In this document: in pieces, positions 34,546 to 42,925 of the stretch | Position numbering within the stretch: position 1 is the stretch's first letter | Layout: every line of letters begins with the position of its first letter | From: Lewinellaceae bacterium | GTDB lineage: Bacteria > Bacteroidota > Bacteroidia > Chitinophagales > Saprospiraceae | Assembly: GCA_020636405.1 (NCBI GenBank) | Contig: JACJXW010000005.1 | Span: 558,001 to 622,000 of the forward strand | Length of the DNA stretch: 64,000 nt | Direction: 5' to 3' | Program-made: the position numbers and the translations under genes | Notes under the pieces: model-generated | Told to the model about the DNA's origin: nothing | Database searches by the model: none | Seen by the model: only the letters and a program-made list of their open reading frames with translations

Positions 34546-35697
34546 ATGAATCGAAAAATCCGGATGGGAATGGTCGGTGGAGGCATTGGCGCCTTCATCG
34601 GGGCTGTTCACAGGATGGCAGCGGCACTAGATGGTGAAATTGAACTGGTGTGCGGTGCATTCAGCAGCGACCCAAAGAAGTCGAAAGCTTCTGGAGAAGC
34701 GCTCTATCTCCCTTCCAGCCGTGTTTACGGCAACTTCGAGGAGATGATCCGCTCAGAGCAAAAACTGCCGGAAGGCGAACGGATGGACTTCGTTTCCATC
34801 GTCACCCCCAACCATGTTCACTTCGGGCCGGCTAAAATGGCGCTGGAAAACGGCTTCCCGGTCGTTTGTGATAAGCCGCTTAGCTTTGACATGAGTGAAG
34901 CGCTGGCCCTGGAAAAGCTCGTTAAGGATACCGGGCTGCTCTTCGCCCTGACCCACAATTACACCGGCTACCCTATGGTTAAGCAAGCGCGCGCCATGGT
35001 GCGCAACGGGGAACTGGGCAAAATACGCAAGGTGGTGGTAGAATATCCGCAGGGCTGGCTCTCCACCAAACTGGAAGATACCGATCAAAAACAAGCCTCA
35101 TGGCGCACCGACCCGAAACGCTCGGGCATCGCCGGCGCCATGGGAGATATAGGAACTCACGCTGAAAACCTCGCCGAGTATATTACCGGGCTCCAGATCA
35201 CAGAACTGTGTGCCGACCTGACCGCCTTTGTAGACGGCCGCCTGTTGGACGATGACGGCAATATCCTGCTGCATTTCAACAACGGCGCCAAAGGCATCCT
35301 CCACGCCAGCCAGATCTCCGCCGGAGAGGAAAATGCCCTCAATATCCGGGCCTATGGAGAGAAGGGCGGCCTGGAATGGCGCCAGATGGAGCCCAATAGC
35401 CTAATCATCAAATGGCTCGATCGGCCGATGCAGGTGCTGCGCACCGGGGTAGGCAACCTCTACCCGGAAGCGCAGGCCCATACCCGCATCCCGGCGGGCC
35501 ACCCCGAGGGTTACCTCGAAGCCTTCGCCAACATCTACCGCAATTTTGCGATCTGCCTGCGGGCCAAGCTGCAGGGCAAAGAACCGGACCCCGTTTATCA
35601 GGACTTCCCCACGGTGAGCGATGGTGTCCGGGGAATGCAGTTCATCCAAAAAGTGGTGGAGTCGTCGAAGAGCGAACAAAAATGGGTAGCTTTCTGA
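34546..35697 (+). CDS. Gfo/Idh/MocA family oxidoreductase
   Basis: A 383-residue cytosolic NAD(P)-dependent oxidoreductase. The Rossmann motif is GMVGGGIGAFIG (about 8-19), the second conserved block is VTPNHVHFGPAKMALENGFPVVCDKPL with the catalytic-site Lys in C-DKP (near 110), and the third has GDIGTHAENLAEYITG, where the His is the usual catalytic partner. The family oxidises or reduces hydroxyl groups of sugars and inositols. It follows the MFS gene on the same strand. Together with DUF1080 and a TIM-barrel isomerase (46.3 kb) it matches sugar keto-conversion clusters seen in Bacteroidota, so 3-keto-sugar metabolism is a likely role; the exact substrate is unknown. Confidence 0.93.
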   Translation: MNRKIRMGMVGGGIGAFIGAVHRMAAALDGEIELVCGAFSSDPKKSKASGEALYLPSSRVYGNFEEMIRSEQKLPEGERMDFVSIVTPNHVHFGPAKMALENGFPVVCDKPLSFDMSEALALEKLVKDTGLLFALTHNYTGYPMVKQARAMVRNGELGKIRKVVVEYPQGWLSTKLEDTDQKQASWRTDPKRSGIAGAMGDIGTHAENLAEYITGLQITELCADLTAFVDGRLLDDDGNILLHFNNGAKGILHASQISAGEENALNIRAYGEKGGLEWRQMEPNSLIIKWLDRPMQVLRTGVGNLYPEAQAHTRIPAGHPEGYLEAFANIYRNFAICLRAKLQGKEPDPVYQDFPTVSDGVRGMQFIQKVVESSKSEQKWVAF

Positions 35698-36109
35698 AGG
35701 GGCTTTACCGATGTTCTGTTACTCAACTGTAGAACTTGGTATCCGAACAGGAATAAAGAGATACTTGGAAATACATGGAAATGCCTTGGCACCTACCGCC
35801 GAAAGTGGCCGGACAATGTATTTCCTTATTTTGATGTATTTCGTAACTATTCAGCATAGTCGAAATCAGCGGCAAAAAATGCTCTGTTTTGCCCCATCCC
35901 TAAAGGGAGACAGAGCATTTTCTGCCTTTGCTCCCTTTAGGGGTTGGGGCAAACAAAGGCAGAAAATGCGTTTTTAATTGATGCTGAATAGTTGATGTAT
36001 TTCTAAGTATTTCAACCGGCAGGGACATTCCGAGCTTTTCAAGTACCCAAAGCTCTGTGCCCAAAGCTTCCTTAATTGATGAATTTTGGCTAACTGAAAA
36101 AATACCAGT
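35698..36109. other. 412-base intergenic region with nested repeats
   Basis: The stretch between the oxidoreductase and the first T9SS cargo gene is nearly all repeat: an outer inverted pair (GATACTTGGAAATACAT near 35759 against ATGTATTTCTAAGTATTTC near 35995) encloses the 149-bp palindromic element at 35845-35993. No gene is supported here. Confidence 0.7.
35845..35993. mobile_element. MITE-like palindromic element
   Basis: Terminal inverted repeats AACTATTCAGCAT (35845-35857) and its exact complement (35981-35993) bound a region whose inner arms also pair: AATGCTCTGTTTTGCCCC and CCCTAAAGGGAG on the left, CTCCCTTTAGGG and GGGGCAAAC on the right. The sequence TTGATGTATTTC occurs directly on both sides (35831-35842 and 35992-36003), as expected of an insertion duplication, although 12 bases is long. 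There is no coding capacity. Confidence 0.65.
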
Positions 36110-37876
36110 ATGAAAAATTTATACCTTCTTTTCTCAGTCCTTTTCCTGGCAGCCTGGTCCTTGCAGGCACAGCCAACCTGTGACAACCCCGAAATTGTGC
36201 TTGAAGATGGCGCTGAAAATTACGCTGCCGGCGATGTGACCATGCAGTCGCCCAACTGGGCCGTATGGCCCGGCGGAGACGCTGCCGGCGCTATCGTAAC
36301 CGATGAAGTGGCTCTCGGAGGCGTCAATTCGTTCAAGATCGACGGCACCAATAATACCGATGCCCTTTTTCTTTTAGGCGACCAGACTTCCGGCCACTAC
36401 ATCCTGCAGTGGGATATGCTGGTGCCGGAAGGCAAACAGGGCTACTTCAACCTGCAGCACCTGATGCCTACCGAATCTTCCGGCGCCTGGGCCTTCGAGG
36501 TGTTTTTCACCGAAGGAGGCGTGGGGCGCCTGGAACTGTACGACGGTTCTGATGATGTGGCCTTTGATTACGCAGTTGACGCTTGGTTCTTTGTAACCCT
36601 ACTGATAGATCTCGACAATGACGAAGCCCGGCTGTGGATTGCCGATAAAACGGTAGCCGCCTGGCAGTTCAGCACCGGCTCTACCGCGGCGCTGCAGATG
36701 AACTCCATCAATTTCTATCCCGATGACGATACTTACCTCTATTATATCGACAATATCAAGCTGTCGGAGATCCCCGCGGCGGAAACAGGCCAGTATTGTT
36801 ATACGGCCGTTGATGCCAGCCTGGGGGTCAATACTACCCCGGAAATTGTTTGCTGGGGTGGCGGTTATGACCGCAACGCCTCCGGAACGGTCGGCGAGTC
36901 CGGCTACTGGTTCCGCTATGTGGTGGAGACGAGCGGTGTTCTTTCCATTGCATCCTGTGGAAATGCACTGGACAGCCGCGGCTGGATATTCCGGGGGGAG
37001 GACTGCCACGGCCTTGTGATCCTCGGCGTGAATGATGACCAGTGCCTTTCGGCCGATGGCAATGATTACGCTACCTACCGTGAGGCTTTGGTGACTGCTG
37101 GTGAAACCGTTTTCATCATGTGGGACAATATCTGGGAGCGTGAGGGTTTTGAATGGACGCTGGCCATTTCCACCGACCCGCTGGAAGAAGGGCAGTGGTG
37201 CCAAAGTGCGATACCCATAACCCCCGGCGAATACTTTGTCGATGAGATCCTTGGCGATGCGGCGGTAACGGGGCCCACTATTGATGCCAGCGGCGGGAGA
37301 ACCCCTCATGCTCAGTCGATATGGTATTCCTTTACACCTGAAGTTGATGGCCTGGCACAGATCACCAGTTGCGAAGGCGCCGCCATTGATACCCGCCTTG
37401 CTGTCTACCGCGGGCCCTGCGGCGATCATCTCTATGACTATAACCTCATCGGCCTCAGTGATGATTATGATGGTTGCGGAGATGGCTTTCAATCTCAGTT
37501 GGACAGCATAGAAATGGTGGCCGGAGAAACCTATTTCATTGAATGGGCCGATGGTTGGGAAGATGGGGCTTTCATCTGGTACCTGAATTTTGAACCAGTT
37601 CTTTCCGTCTCAGAGGCCGAACTGGACGCCAGCGTACAGGTGTTCCCCAACCCGGCCGGCGAACAACTCAACGTTCGTTACGCGTTCGATGAAACGGTCG
37701 ACGTTCTGAATATCCAGCTCGTTGACGTACTGGGGCAAAGCCTGCGCAACTACCGGCTGAACACTGTAATGGCCGGAACGGAGGAACTGAACCTCCACGG
37801 CCTGCCCGCCGGTATGTATCTGCTGAGATTGTCGGCGGATGGGGCTGTGGTAACGAAGCCGGTGGTGGTAAGGTGA
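36110..37876 (+). CDS. secreted modular protein with T9SS sorting domain
   Basis: A 588-residue protein with signal peptide MKNLYLLFSVLFLAAWSLQAQ. Residues of about 24-222 form a lectin- or jelly-roll-like module (ALFLLGDQTSGHYILQWDM, GYFNLQHLM, YYIDNIKLSE). Two adjacent Cys-containing beta-rich modules follow (about 228-350 and 355-490, with SGYWFRYVVETSGVLSIASC and SIWYSFTPEVDGLAQITSC), of the type that bind calcium or pre-peptidase PPC folds. The last 80 residues are a T9SS type A sorting domain (VQVFPNPAGEQLNVRY to GMYLLRLSADGAVV). The protein is predicted to cross the outer membrane by T9SS and to be attached to the surface. The modules recur in the next gene; ligand unknown. Confidence 0.88.
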   Translation: MKNLYLLFSVLFLAAWSLQAQPTCDNPEIVLEDGAENYAAGDVTMQSPNWAVWPGGDAAGAIVTDEVALGGVNSFKIDGTNNTDALFLLGDQTSGHYILQWDMLVPEGKQGYFNLQHLMPTESSGAWAFEVFFTEGGVGRLELYDGSDDVAFDYAVDAWFFVTLLIDLDNDEARLWIADKTVAAWQFSTGSTAALQMNSINFYPDDDTYLYYIDNIKLSEIPAAETGQYCYTAVDASLGVNTTPEIVCWGGGYDRNASGTVGESGYWFRYVVETSGVLSIASCGNALDSRGWIFRGEDCHGLVILGVNDDQCLSADGNDYATYREALVTAGETVFIMWDNIWEREGFEWTLAISTDPLEEGQWCQSAIPITPGEYFVDEILGDAAVTGPTIDASGGRTPHAQSIWYSFTPEVDGLAQITSCEGAAIDTRLAVYRGPCGDHLYDYNLIGLSDDYDGCGDGFQSQLDSIEMVAGETYFIEWADGWEDGAFIWYLNFEPVLSVSEAELDASVQVFPNPAGEQLNVRYAFDETVDVLNIQLVDVLGQSLRNYRLNTVMAGTEELNLHGLPAGMYLLRLSADGAVVTKPVVVR

Positions 37877-37889
37877 GCGGCGGATTATG

Positions 37890-37989
37890 ATTTATGATTT
37901 ATGACATTTGATTTTCGATTTTCGATGTGTGGGGCGTGGGGCATCACATCGAAAATCGAAAATCATAAATCGAAAATCATAAATCAAAT
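37890..37989. repeat. palindromic 8-bp-unit array between T9SS cargo genes
   Basis: A perfect 20-bp inverted repeat (37910-37929 and 37945-37964) made of GATTTTCGAT-type units has a 15-base loop; additional GATTTATGATTTATGA and ATCATAAATCG units extend both arms. It lies 14 bases after the stop codon of the first cargo gene and may form a transcript-end hairpin. Confidence 0.85.
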
Positions 37990-38027
37990 ACCAAACCGCC
38001 CCCCTTACGAAAAACCAAACAAAAAGT

Positions 38028-38035
38028 TATCTTTG
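38028..38035 (+). promoter_or_regulatory. Bacteroidota -7 box (TATCTTTG)
   Basis: An exact TAnnTTTG match lies 122 bases before the ATG of the large T9SS cargo gene and after the palindromic array. It suggests separate transcription of this gene. No -33 motif is evident. Confidence 0.45.
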
Positions 38036-38156
38036 AAACCCCATTTAACCGCCGGATAACCGACCAAACCCCCAAAATAACCGAAAGGAAGTATTGGAAT
38101 TAATAGTTTTTCCTTAATTTTTCGCTCAAATTTCATAAAACCTAAATGCGTTTAGT

Positions 38157-41100
38157 ATGAAAAAAGACTACTTGTCTCGGTTGAATATCAACCCATTCCT
38201 AACCAATTTTGCCGCTGTACTGGCACTGGTTTGCTTCGGCGCTTTCAGCCTGCAAGCCCAGTCGGATGCAACGGTATCCGTGACGGCTCCTGCAGGGTCC
38301 GAAGCGGATTACGAAGCTATCCAGGCTGTTTACGGCCCGGTAATTACAGATGATATTTCCGGCCCGGTAATTATTGCTGACGACGGGACAGGGGCGCTGG
38401 CTTCTGAAGGCTGCAACCCTCTGGTCAATGACCTGACCGGCGCCATTGCGCTGATCGATCGCGGTACCTGCGGGTTTACCGTTAAATCTATCAACGCCCA
38501 GGATGCCGGCGCCATTGGTGTTATCATTTGCAACACGGAAACCCGTGGCGGCGTGGACCAGCCGTACAAGGCCATCACCATGGGCGGCGATGACGGAGGT
38601 GTAATGACCATTCCGTCTGTGATGATCCCCTGGCAGCAGTGCCAGGAGCTCAAGGCTCTGGCCGGCAGCGGCCTGGAGGCTACGCTTTCCGCCAGCGTTC
38701 TTCCGGTTGCAGCGGGTGAGACCTGCGATGCAGCCATCGAGATCGGTGCTGGCACCCATACGGTTGCTCCGCTTACCGCCGGCTTTGGCGGCCGCCAGTT
38801 GTTTGCCGATGTATGTAATGCCGCCTGGTATTCCTACACGCCGGCCACTACCGGCCTGGCAACGGTAAGCAGCTGTGCACTGACCACAGCGGATACCCGC
38901 ATGTATATCTTCACCGGTACGGACTGCTCCTTCGCCGACCTGGCCATCGTCGCCTCTAATGACGATTGCAGTGACATGAACTTCGCTTCGGAGGTCAGCT
39001 TCCTCGCCGAAGCCGGCACCCGCTACTGGATCTACTGGGATGACCGCTGGGACTTCAGCGGCTTCGACTTCGAGCTGTCCGAAGGCCCGCTTCCGGCTGT
39101 CGATGTGACCTTCAACGTCAATATGGAAAATGAGATGGTATCCGGCGACGGCGTACAAATGGTTTACGCCGGCCCCGGCGCTTCCGGACTGGGTGACGTT
39201 ACCGTGGTTGCCTTATCTGATGACGACGGAGACAACATCTGGAGTGGAACGGCTAGCCTCACCACCCTGGACACGATCGGTTACGCCTTCGTAAACGGCG
39301 ATGTACTGGCCGGTGGCGTTGTAGAATCTGTTCCTAATGATTGCGGCCTGGACTCCGGCTTTGGTTTCAACGTTCGCCCGTTGATCGTCACTTCCATCGA
39401 TGCGGTTTCCATCGATCCCGTTTGTTTCAGCACCTGCCTGGGCTTCTGCCCGGATGTGGGTTGTGCCAGCACTCCGGTAGTTATGGAAAACCTGGATGGC
39501 TATGCACTGGGTTTCGTAGGCCCGCAGTCTTCCGTATGGACGACCTGGAGCGGTGTCGGCGGCGAAGGAACGGCAGAAGATGCTACGGTATCGGATGAGC
39601 AGTTCTTCAGCCCGCCTCACTCTGTGAAGATCGAAGGGCAGAACGGCCCGGTTGACGCGTTGGTATTGCTCGGCAACCAGACGGAAGGCAACTGGCTGCT
39701 TCAATTTAAGATGTATGTGGAGCCCGGCCGTTATGGCTACTACAACATTCAGAACGATGAAACTCCCGGCCAGCAGTGGAACCTGGAAACCCAGTTCAAT
39801 GCTGATGGCACCGTTACTTTCGCAGACCAAACCGCTTCGGGTGTTTATCCTCAGGGTGAGTGGTTCGACGTCGTACACAGCATCGACCTCGATAATGGCA
39901 TCGCCAGCGTCGCTATGGCCGGCAAGCACGTCCTGACCTGGGAATATGGCCCGGACTGGAAGATCGGCGCGATCGACCTGTACCCAACCAACGTAGGCCC
40001 CCACGTTTACTACGTGGACGATATCGTCCTGCGTCCGCTGGATCCGTGCCCGGAAGGCGCCATCATCTGTGATGGTTTCGAAACTTATACCTTGAGCGAA
40101 GTAAGCGACCAGAGCGCCAACTGGGGCCCATGGACCAGCAGCCCGGCTGACGACGGCATTGTTGTCGGCGACATCGTACGCACCGGTTGTAACGCGCTTC
40201 AGATCTCCGATGCTGACCCGGATGACCAGCTGCTGCTGCTCGGCGACCGCACCGAAGGCAACTACCTGCTCGAGTGGTACATGTATGTACCGGCAGGCAA
40301 ACTGGGTTACTACAACTTCCAGAAGTTCCAGGATAACCCGGGCGGCCAGTTCGGTATGCAGGTGGAATTCTTTGATGATGGCACCGTTACCCTCGACGCC
40401 GGTGCTGCCGACGTCGTTACCTTCAACTGGACTCCGGACACCTGGATGCACTTCCAGCACTTCATCGACCTGGACAACAACTGGATCACCTTCATCGTAG
40501 ATGGCAATGTGATCTACGAATGGCCCGCCAGCTGGACTACCTTCACTACCACTGGTGCAAAGCAGATCGGCTCTGTCGACTTCTTCGGCAATGACAACGT
40601 CTTCTTCCACCTGGATGACGTCCTCTTCCAGCAGTTGCCCTCTCTGCCGGGCAACCTCTGCGGTGGTTCTCAGAACATCCAGAACGCCTTCGGACAGGGA
40701 CAGGGCAATACGGTTTCCGCCGGCCCGTACGACAATACCAACTACACCACCACCAGCCAGGATCCTGACTTCGGTTGGGAATGCTTCAACGAGCCTGATG
40801 GCGGCGGCGCTGCTCCTAGCCTGGAGCGCACCATGTGGTTCACCTTCGTAGGCGACGGCAACGACTATAGCGTCACTGCCGCTCCTTGTGGCGACAACCC
40901 CATCGGCGATGGCGATACACAGCTCGCGGTTTACTCCGGCGGCTGCGGTAACCTGACTGCCGTAGTTTGTAACGATGACGACCCCGACGCTCCCGATTTC
41001 CGCGCTACGGTTAATTTCACCGCGGAGGAAGGCGTCACCTACTACATGATGGTCGACGGCTTCGGCCCCGACTTCGAGCAATTCGGCGAATACTGCCTGG

Positions 41101-41738
41101 AAGTAACCCAGACCAGCGAAGACCTCGTAACGGTTACCCTGAACGTAGACATGTCTGTAGTGGATATGGTTTCTCCGGCAGGCGTACACGTTGCCGGTAA
41201 CTTCCAGGGCTGGACACCAGACGCTACGCCGCTGACCGACAATGGCGACGGCACCTGGTCGTACACCTTCGCTACGGCGCCGAACACTACCCTCGAGTAC
41301 AAGTTCCTCAACGGTGACGCCTGGGGCACGGATGAGGTCAACATCACTGCTGATTGTGGTGTCGATGGCGGCTCCGGTAGCTTCAACCGCGTACTGGAAG
41401 TGGGCGAAGACGATGTAGAAACCATCTTCTTCTGCTTCGACTACTGTGTTACTTGTCCGGAAGTTAGCGTTGACGAGCAAGCGCTGCAGGCTGGTGTGAA
41501 GGTCTTCCCGAACCCGGTTCAGTCCTTGCTCAACGTCCGCGTTGACCTGCCCGAATCGGCTGACAACCTGTCGGTTCGCATGGTGAATGCCTTCGGCCAG
41601 GTAGTGCGCGAAGCTTACTACGGCAGGCTGCAAACTGCCAACCTCGAGATCAACGTATCCGACCTGCCGGCTGGCGCTTACATGATCCAGGTAATGGACG
41701 GTAAGGCCCAGTTCACGCAATCGGTGATCGTAGAATAA
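38157..41738 (+). CDS. large secreted modular protein with PA domain and T9SS sorting domain
   Basis: An 1193-residue protein with an N-terminal signal ending FSLQAQ (about residue 35). In order: a protease-associated (PA) domain (about 60-180, IALIDRGTCGFTVKS), a beta-rich module (about 190-315), a CBM20/48-like module (about 317-435, VTFNVNMENEMVSG), two copies of the same lectin-like module (about 443-625 and 634-828, each with LLGN/DQTEGNWLL and GYYN), a PPC-like module (about 830-985), a second starch-binding-like module (about 990-1105, VHVAGNFQGWTPDATPL), and a T9SS sorting domain (about 1115-1193, VKVFPNPVQSLLNVRVD). No catalytic site was recognised. It is likely a T9SS-exported surface protein that binds glycans. 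Confidence 0.88.
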   Translation: MKKDYLSRLNINPFLTNFAAVLALVCFGAFSLQAQSDATVSVTAPAGSEADYEAIQAVYGPVITDDISGPVIIADDGTGALASEGCNPLVNDLTGAIALIDRGTCGFTVKSINAQDAGAIGVIICNTETRGGVDQPYKAITMGGDDGGVMTIPSVMIPWQQCQELKALAGSGLEATLSASVLPVAAGETCDAAIEIGAGTHTVAPLTAGFGGRQLFADVCNAAWYSYTPATTGLATVSSCALTTADTRMYIFTGTDCSFADLAIVASNDDCSDMNFASEVSFLAEAGTRYWIYWDDRWDFSGFDFELSEGPLPAVDVTFNVNMENEMVSGDGVQMVYAGPGASGLGDVTVVALSDDDGDNIWSGTASLTTLDTIGYAFVNGDVLAGGVVESVPNDCGLDSGFGFNVRPLIVTSIDAVSIDPVCFSTCLGFCPDVGCASTPVVMENLDGYALGFVGPQSSVWTTWSGVGGEGTAEDATVSDEQFFSPPHSVKIEGQNGPVDALVLLGNQTEGNWLLQFKMYVEPGRYGYYNIQNDETPGQQWNLETQFNADGTVTFADQTASGVYPQGEWFDVVHSIDLDNGIASVAMAGKHVLTWEYGPDWKIGAIDLYPTNVGPHVYYVDDIVLRPLDPCPEGAIICDGFETYTLSEVSDQSANWGPWTSSPADDGIVVGDIVRTGCNALQISDADPDDQLLLLGDRTEGNYLLEWYMYVPAGKLGYYNFQKFQDNPGGQFGMQVEFFDDGTVTLDAGAADVVTFNWTPDTWMHFQHFIDLDNNWITFIVDGNVIYEWPASWTTFTTTGAKQIGSVDFFGNDNVFFHLDDVLFQQLPSLPGNLCGGSQNIQNAFGQGQGNTVSAGPYDNTNYTTTSQDPDFGWECFNEPDGGGAAPSLERTMWFTFVGDGNDYSVTAAPCGDNPIGDGDTQLAVYSGGCGNLTAVVCNDDDPDAPDFRATVNFTAEEGVTYYMMVDGFGPDFEQFGEYCLEVTQTSEDLVTVTLNVDMSVVDMVSPAGVHVAGNFQGWTPDATPLTDNGDGTWSYTFATAPNTTLEYKFLNGDAWGTDEVNITADCGVDGGSGSFNRVLEVGEDDVETIFFCFDYCVTCPEVSVDEQALQAGVKVFPNPVQSLLNVRVDLPESADNLSVRMVNAFGQVVREAYYGRLQTANLEINVSDLPAGAYMIQVMDGKAQFTQSVIVE

Positions 41739-41778
41739 CCACGATGGTGACGGCTGCTTAAGCAGCTGATCGCCGGGT

Positions 41779-41829
41779 AAAAAGGAAAGGCCTTTCTCCA
41801 CGTTGTGTGGGGGAGGGCCTTTTCCTTTT
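41779..41829 (+). terminator. intrinsic terminator after the large T9SS cargo gene
   Basis: AAAAGGAAAGGCC on the left pairs with GGCCTTTTCCTTTT on the right around a loop with CCACGTTGTGTGG; the right side ends in T-rich sequence. It lies about 40 bases after the stop codon. Confidence 0.85.
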
Positions 41830-41984
41830 CGGACGGGGTTGTGCAATAAATAAATATAGACAGAATTGATAAGATTTTCAGGATATGTACGCAGCTGTTG
41901 AGCAAGCTACTACATCTTGTAAATGCTGTTAATCAGGCGCAGTTGTAATTTGTCCCTGGGGACAGAACCTGGCTTCCGGCTGGC

Positions 41985-42172
41985 TGAACTCCCCCAACCC
42001 CCTCTTAATCTGCTGGTTAGCTCTTTAGAAGAGGGGGCTTTGCCCTTGCAGAGCTTCTGGTCTGGAGCTCCTGCTTTGACTGGCCTCATACAGCTCCCCC
42101 TCTCTTCCCTCCAGCCTGCATGCAGATCAAGAGAGGGGGTGGGCTCGCAAAGCGAGGCCGGGGGTGAGTTCA
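41985..42172. repeat. 188-bp inverted-repeat element
   Basis: The element starts TGAACTCCCCCAACCCCCTC and ends in the complementary AGAGAGGGGGTGGG plus GGGGGTGAGTTCA. The inner part contains further short GAGGGGG/CCCCCTC pairs. It has no coding capacity and looks like a MITE-type or dispersed palindromic element. Confidence 0.65.
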
Positions 42173-42308
42173 AAAGGACATGTTGTAAAACTTATTTGAC
42201 ACAGTAATGAACCAGGCGAGTTAATTGAGCTACCGGGGCAAACACCGGCAGTGTCCGAACGGTTCTAATAATAGGACGTAGTTATTTTGTTACCAAAAAT
42301 CATTCGTT

Positions 42309-42782
42309 ATGAAACGCCAAAGCTTCAATCACAAGGCAATCTGGTTGTGTGTAGTTCTTTCTCAGTTCATCCCCCTGCTTTGGTATAGCCTTTTTTCTGA
42401 TGGCGCTGTAACTTTCAGGGATATTCTGAATAAATACCTGGAAGTGGACGGCGGCTCCTGGCTGTTCGTTGCCAGTGTGGTGGGAGCAGTCGTAGCCTTT
42501 TACTTCATGGCCTGGATGTTCATCCAAATGCCGGTAGATTCCGGCCAGGGCGGGCTCATCGCCGGCATACTGATCGGGGCTGCTTTCAATCTGGTCAGCC
42601 TGATGAGTGCCGGAGCATTGCTGGCCGAACCTGTACAGTTTGCTATTGCGGACACCGTCGCCAACGTCCTGGTCTTTGGTTTATCGGGTTTCATCCTGGG
42701 GGAATGGAGGCATTATGAGTATCTTGACCTCCAAACGGGAGCCGAAGTAGAAGAAGATGTTGCCAGCTTCCAGGAAACATAA
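42309..42782 (+). CDS. DUF1761-like membrane protein
   Basis: A 157-residue protein with four predicted membrane helices: IWLCVVLSQFIPLLWYSLF, LFVASVVGAVVAFYFMAWMF, GLIAGILIGAAFNLVSLMS and VANVLVFGLSGFILGEW. The pattern and the end GFILGEWR resemble the DUF1761 family of small inner-membrane proteins of unknown function. A soluble acidic tail of about 20 residues follows. Its neighbours (T9SS cargo on the left, IS element on the right) give no clue about role. The gene appears intact and is immediately upstream of the heptamer array that holds the IS3-type element. Confidence 0.6.
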   Translation: MKRQSFNHKAIWLCVVLSQFIPLLWYSLFSDGAVTFRDILNKYLEVDGGSWLFVASVVGAVVAFYFMAWMFIQMPVDSGQGGLIAGILIGAAFNLVSLMSAGALLAEPVQFAIADTVANVLVFGLSGFILGEWRHYEYLDLQTGAEVEEDVASFQET

Positions 42783-42801
42783 CCTGGCTGGGGTAGAACC
42801 G

Positions 42802-42861
42802 GGATTCGTGGATTCGGTCTACGAATCACGAATCACGAATCACGAGTAACGAATCACGAGT
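42802..42861. repeat. heptamer array, left part (split by IS)
   Basis: GATTCGTGGATTCG is followed by tandem CGAATCA and CGAGTAA units; the array ends at the IS boundary with AGT (42859-42861). Its continuation begins at 44279. The forward and inverted parts form a near-palindrome. Confidence 0.88.
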
Positions 42862-42925
42862 TGTGGGCGCCTGACATAGGTTGACATCGAAGGAGTTTAG
42901 ATTCAACTCATAGAATGATTATAAA

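Larger units (their letters stand above)
41739..42308. other. 570-base intergenic region
   Basis: After the T9SS cargo gene come a terminator at 41779-41829 and a 188-bp inverted repeat element at 41985-42172. The last 130 bases before 42309 hold no recognised feature. No gene is supported here. Confidence 0.6.

Noticed and set aside
37890..37989. Possible CRISPR or attachment site
   Set aside because: It is a simple palindromic unit array without spacers, integrase or tRNA nearby.
39213..41846. A very long open frame on the minus strand opposite the large T9SS cargo gene
   Set aside because: It mirrors the strongly biased codons of the cargo gene, contains no recognisable domain or export signal, and overlaps a gene with clear domains and a sorting signal.
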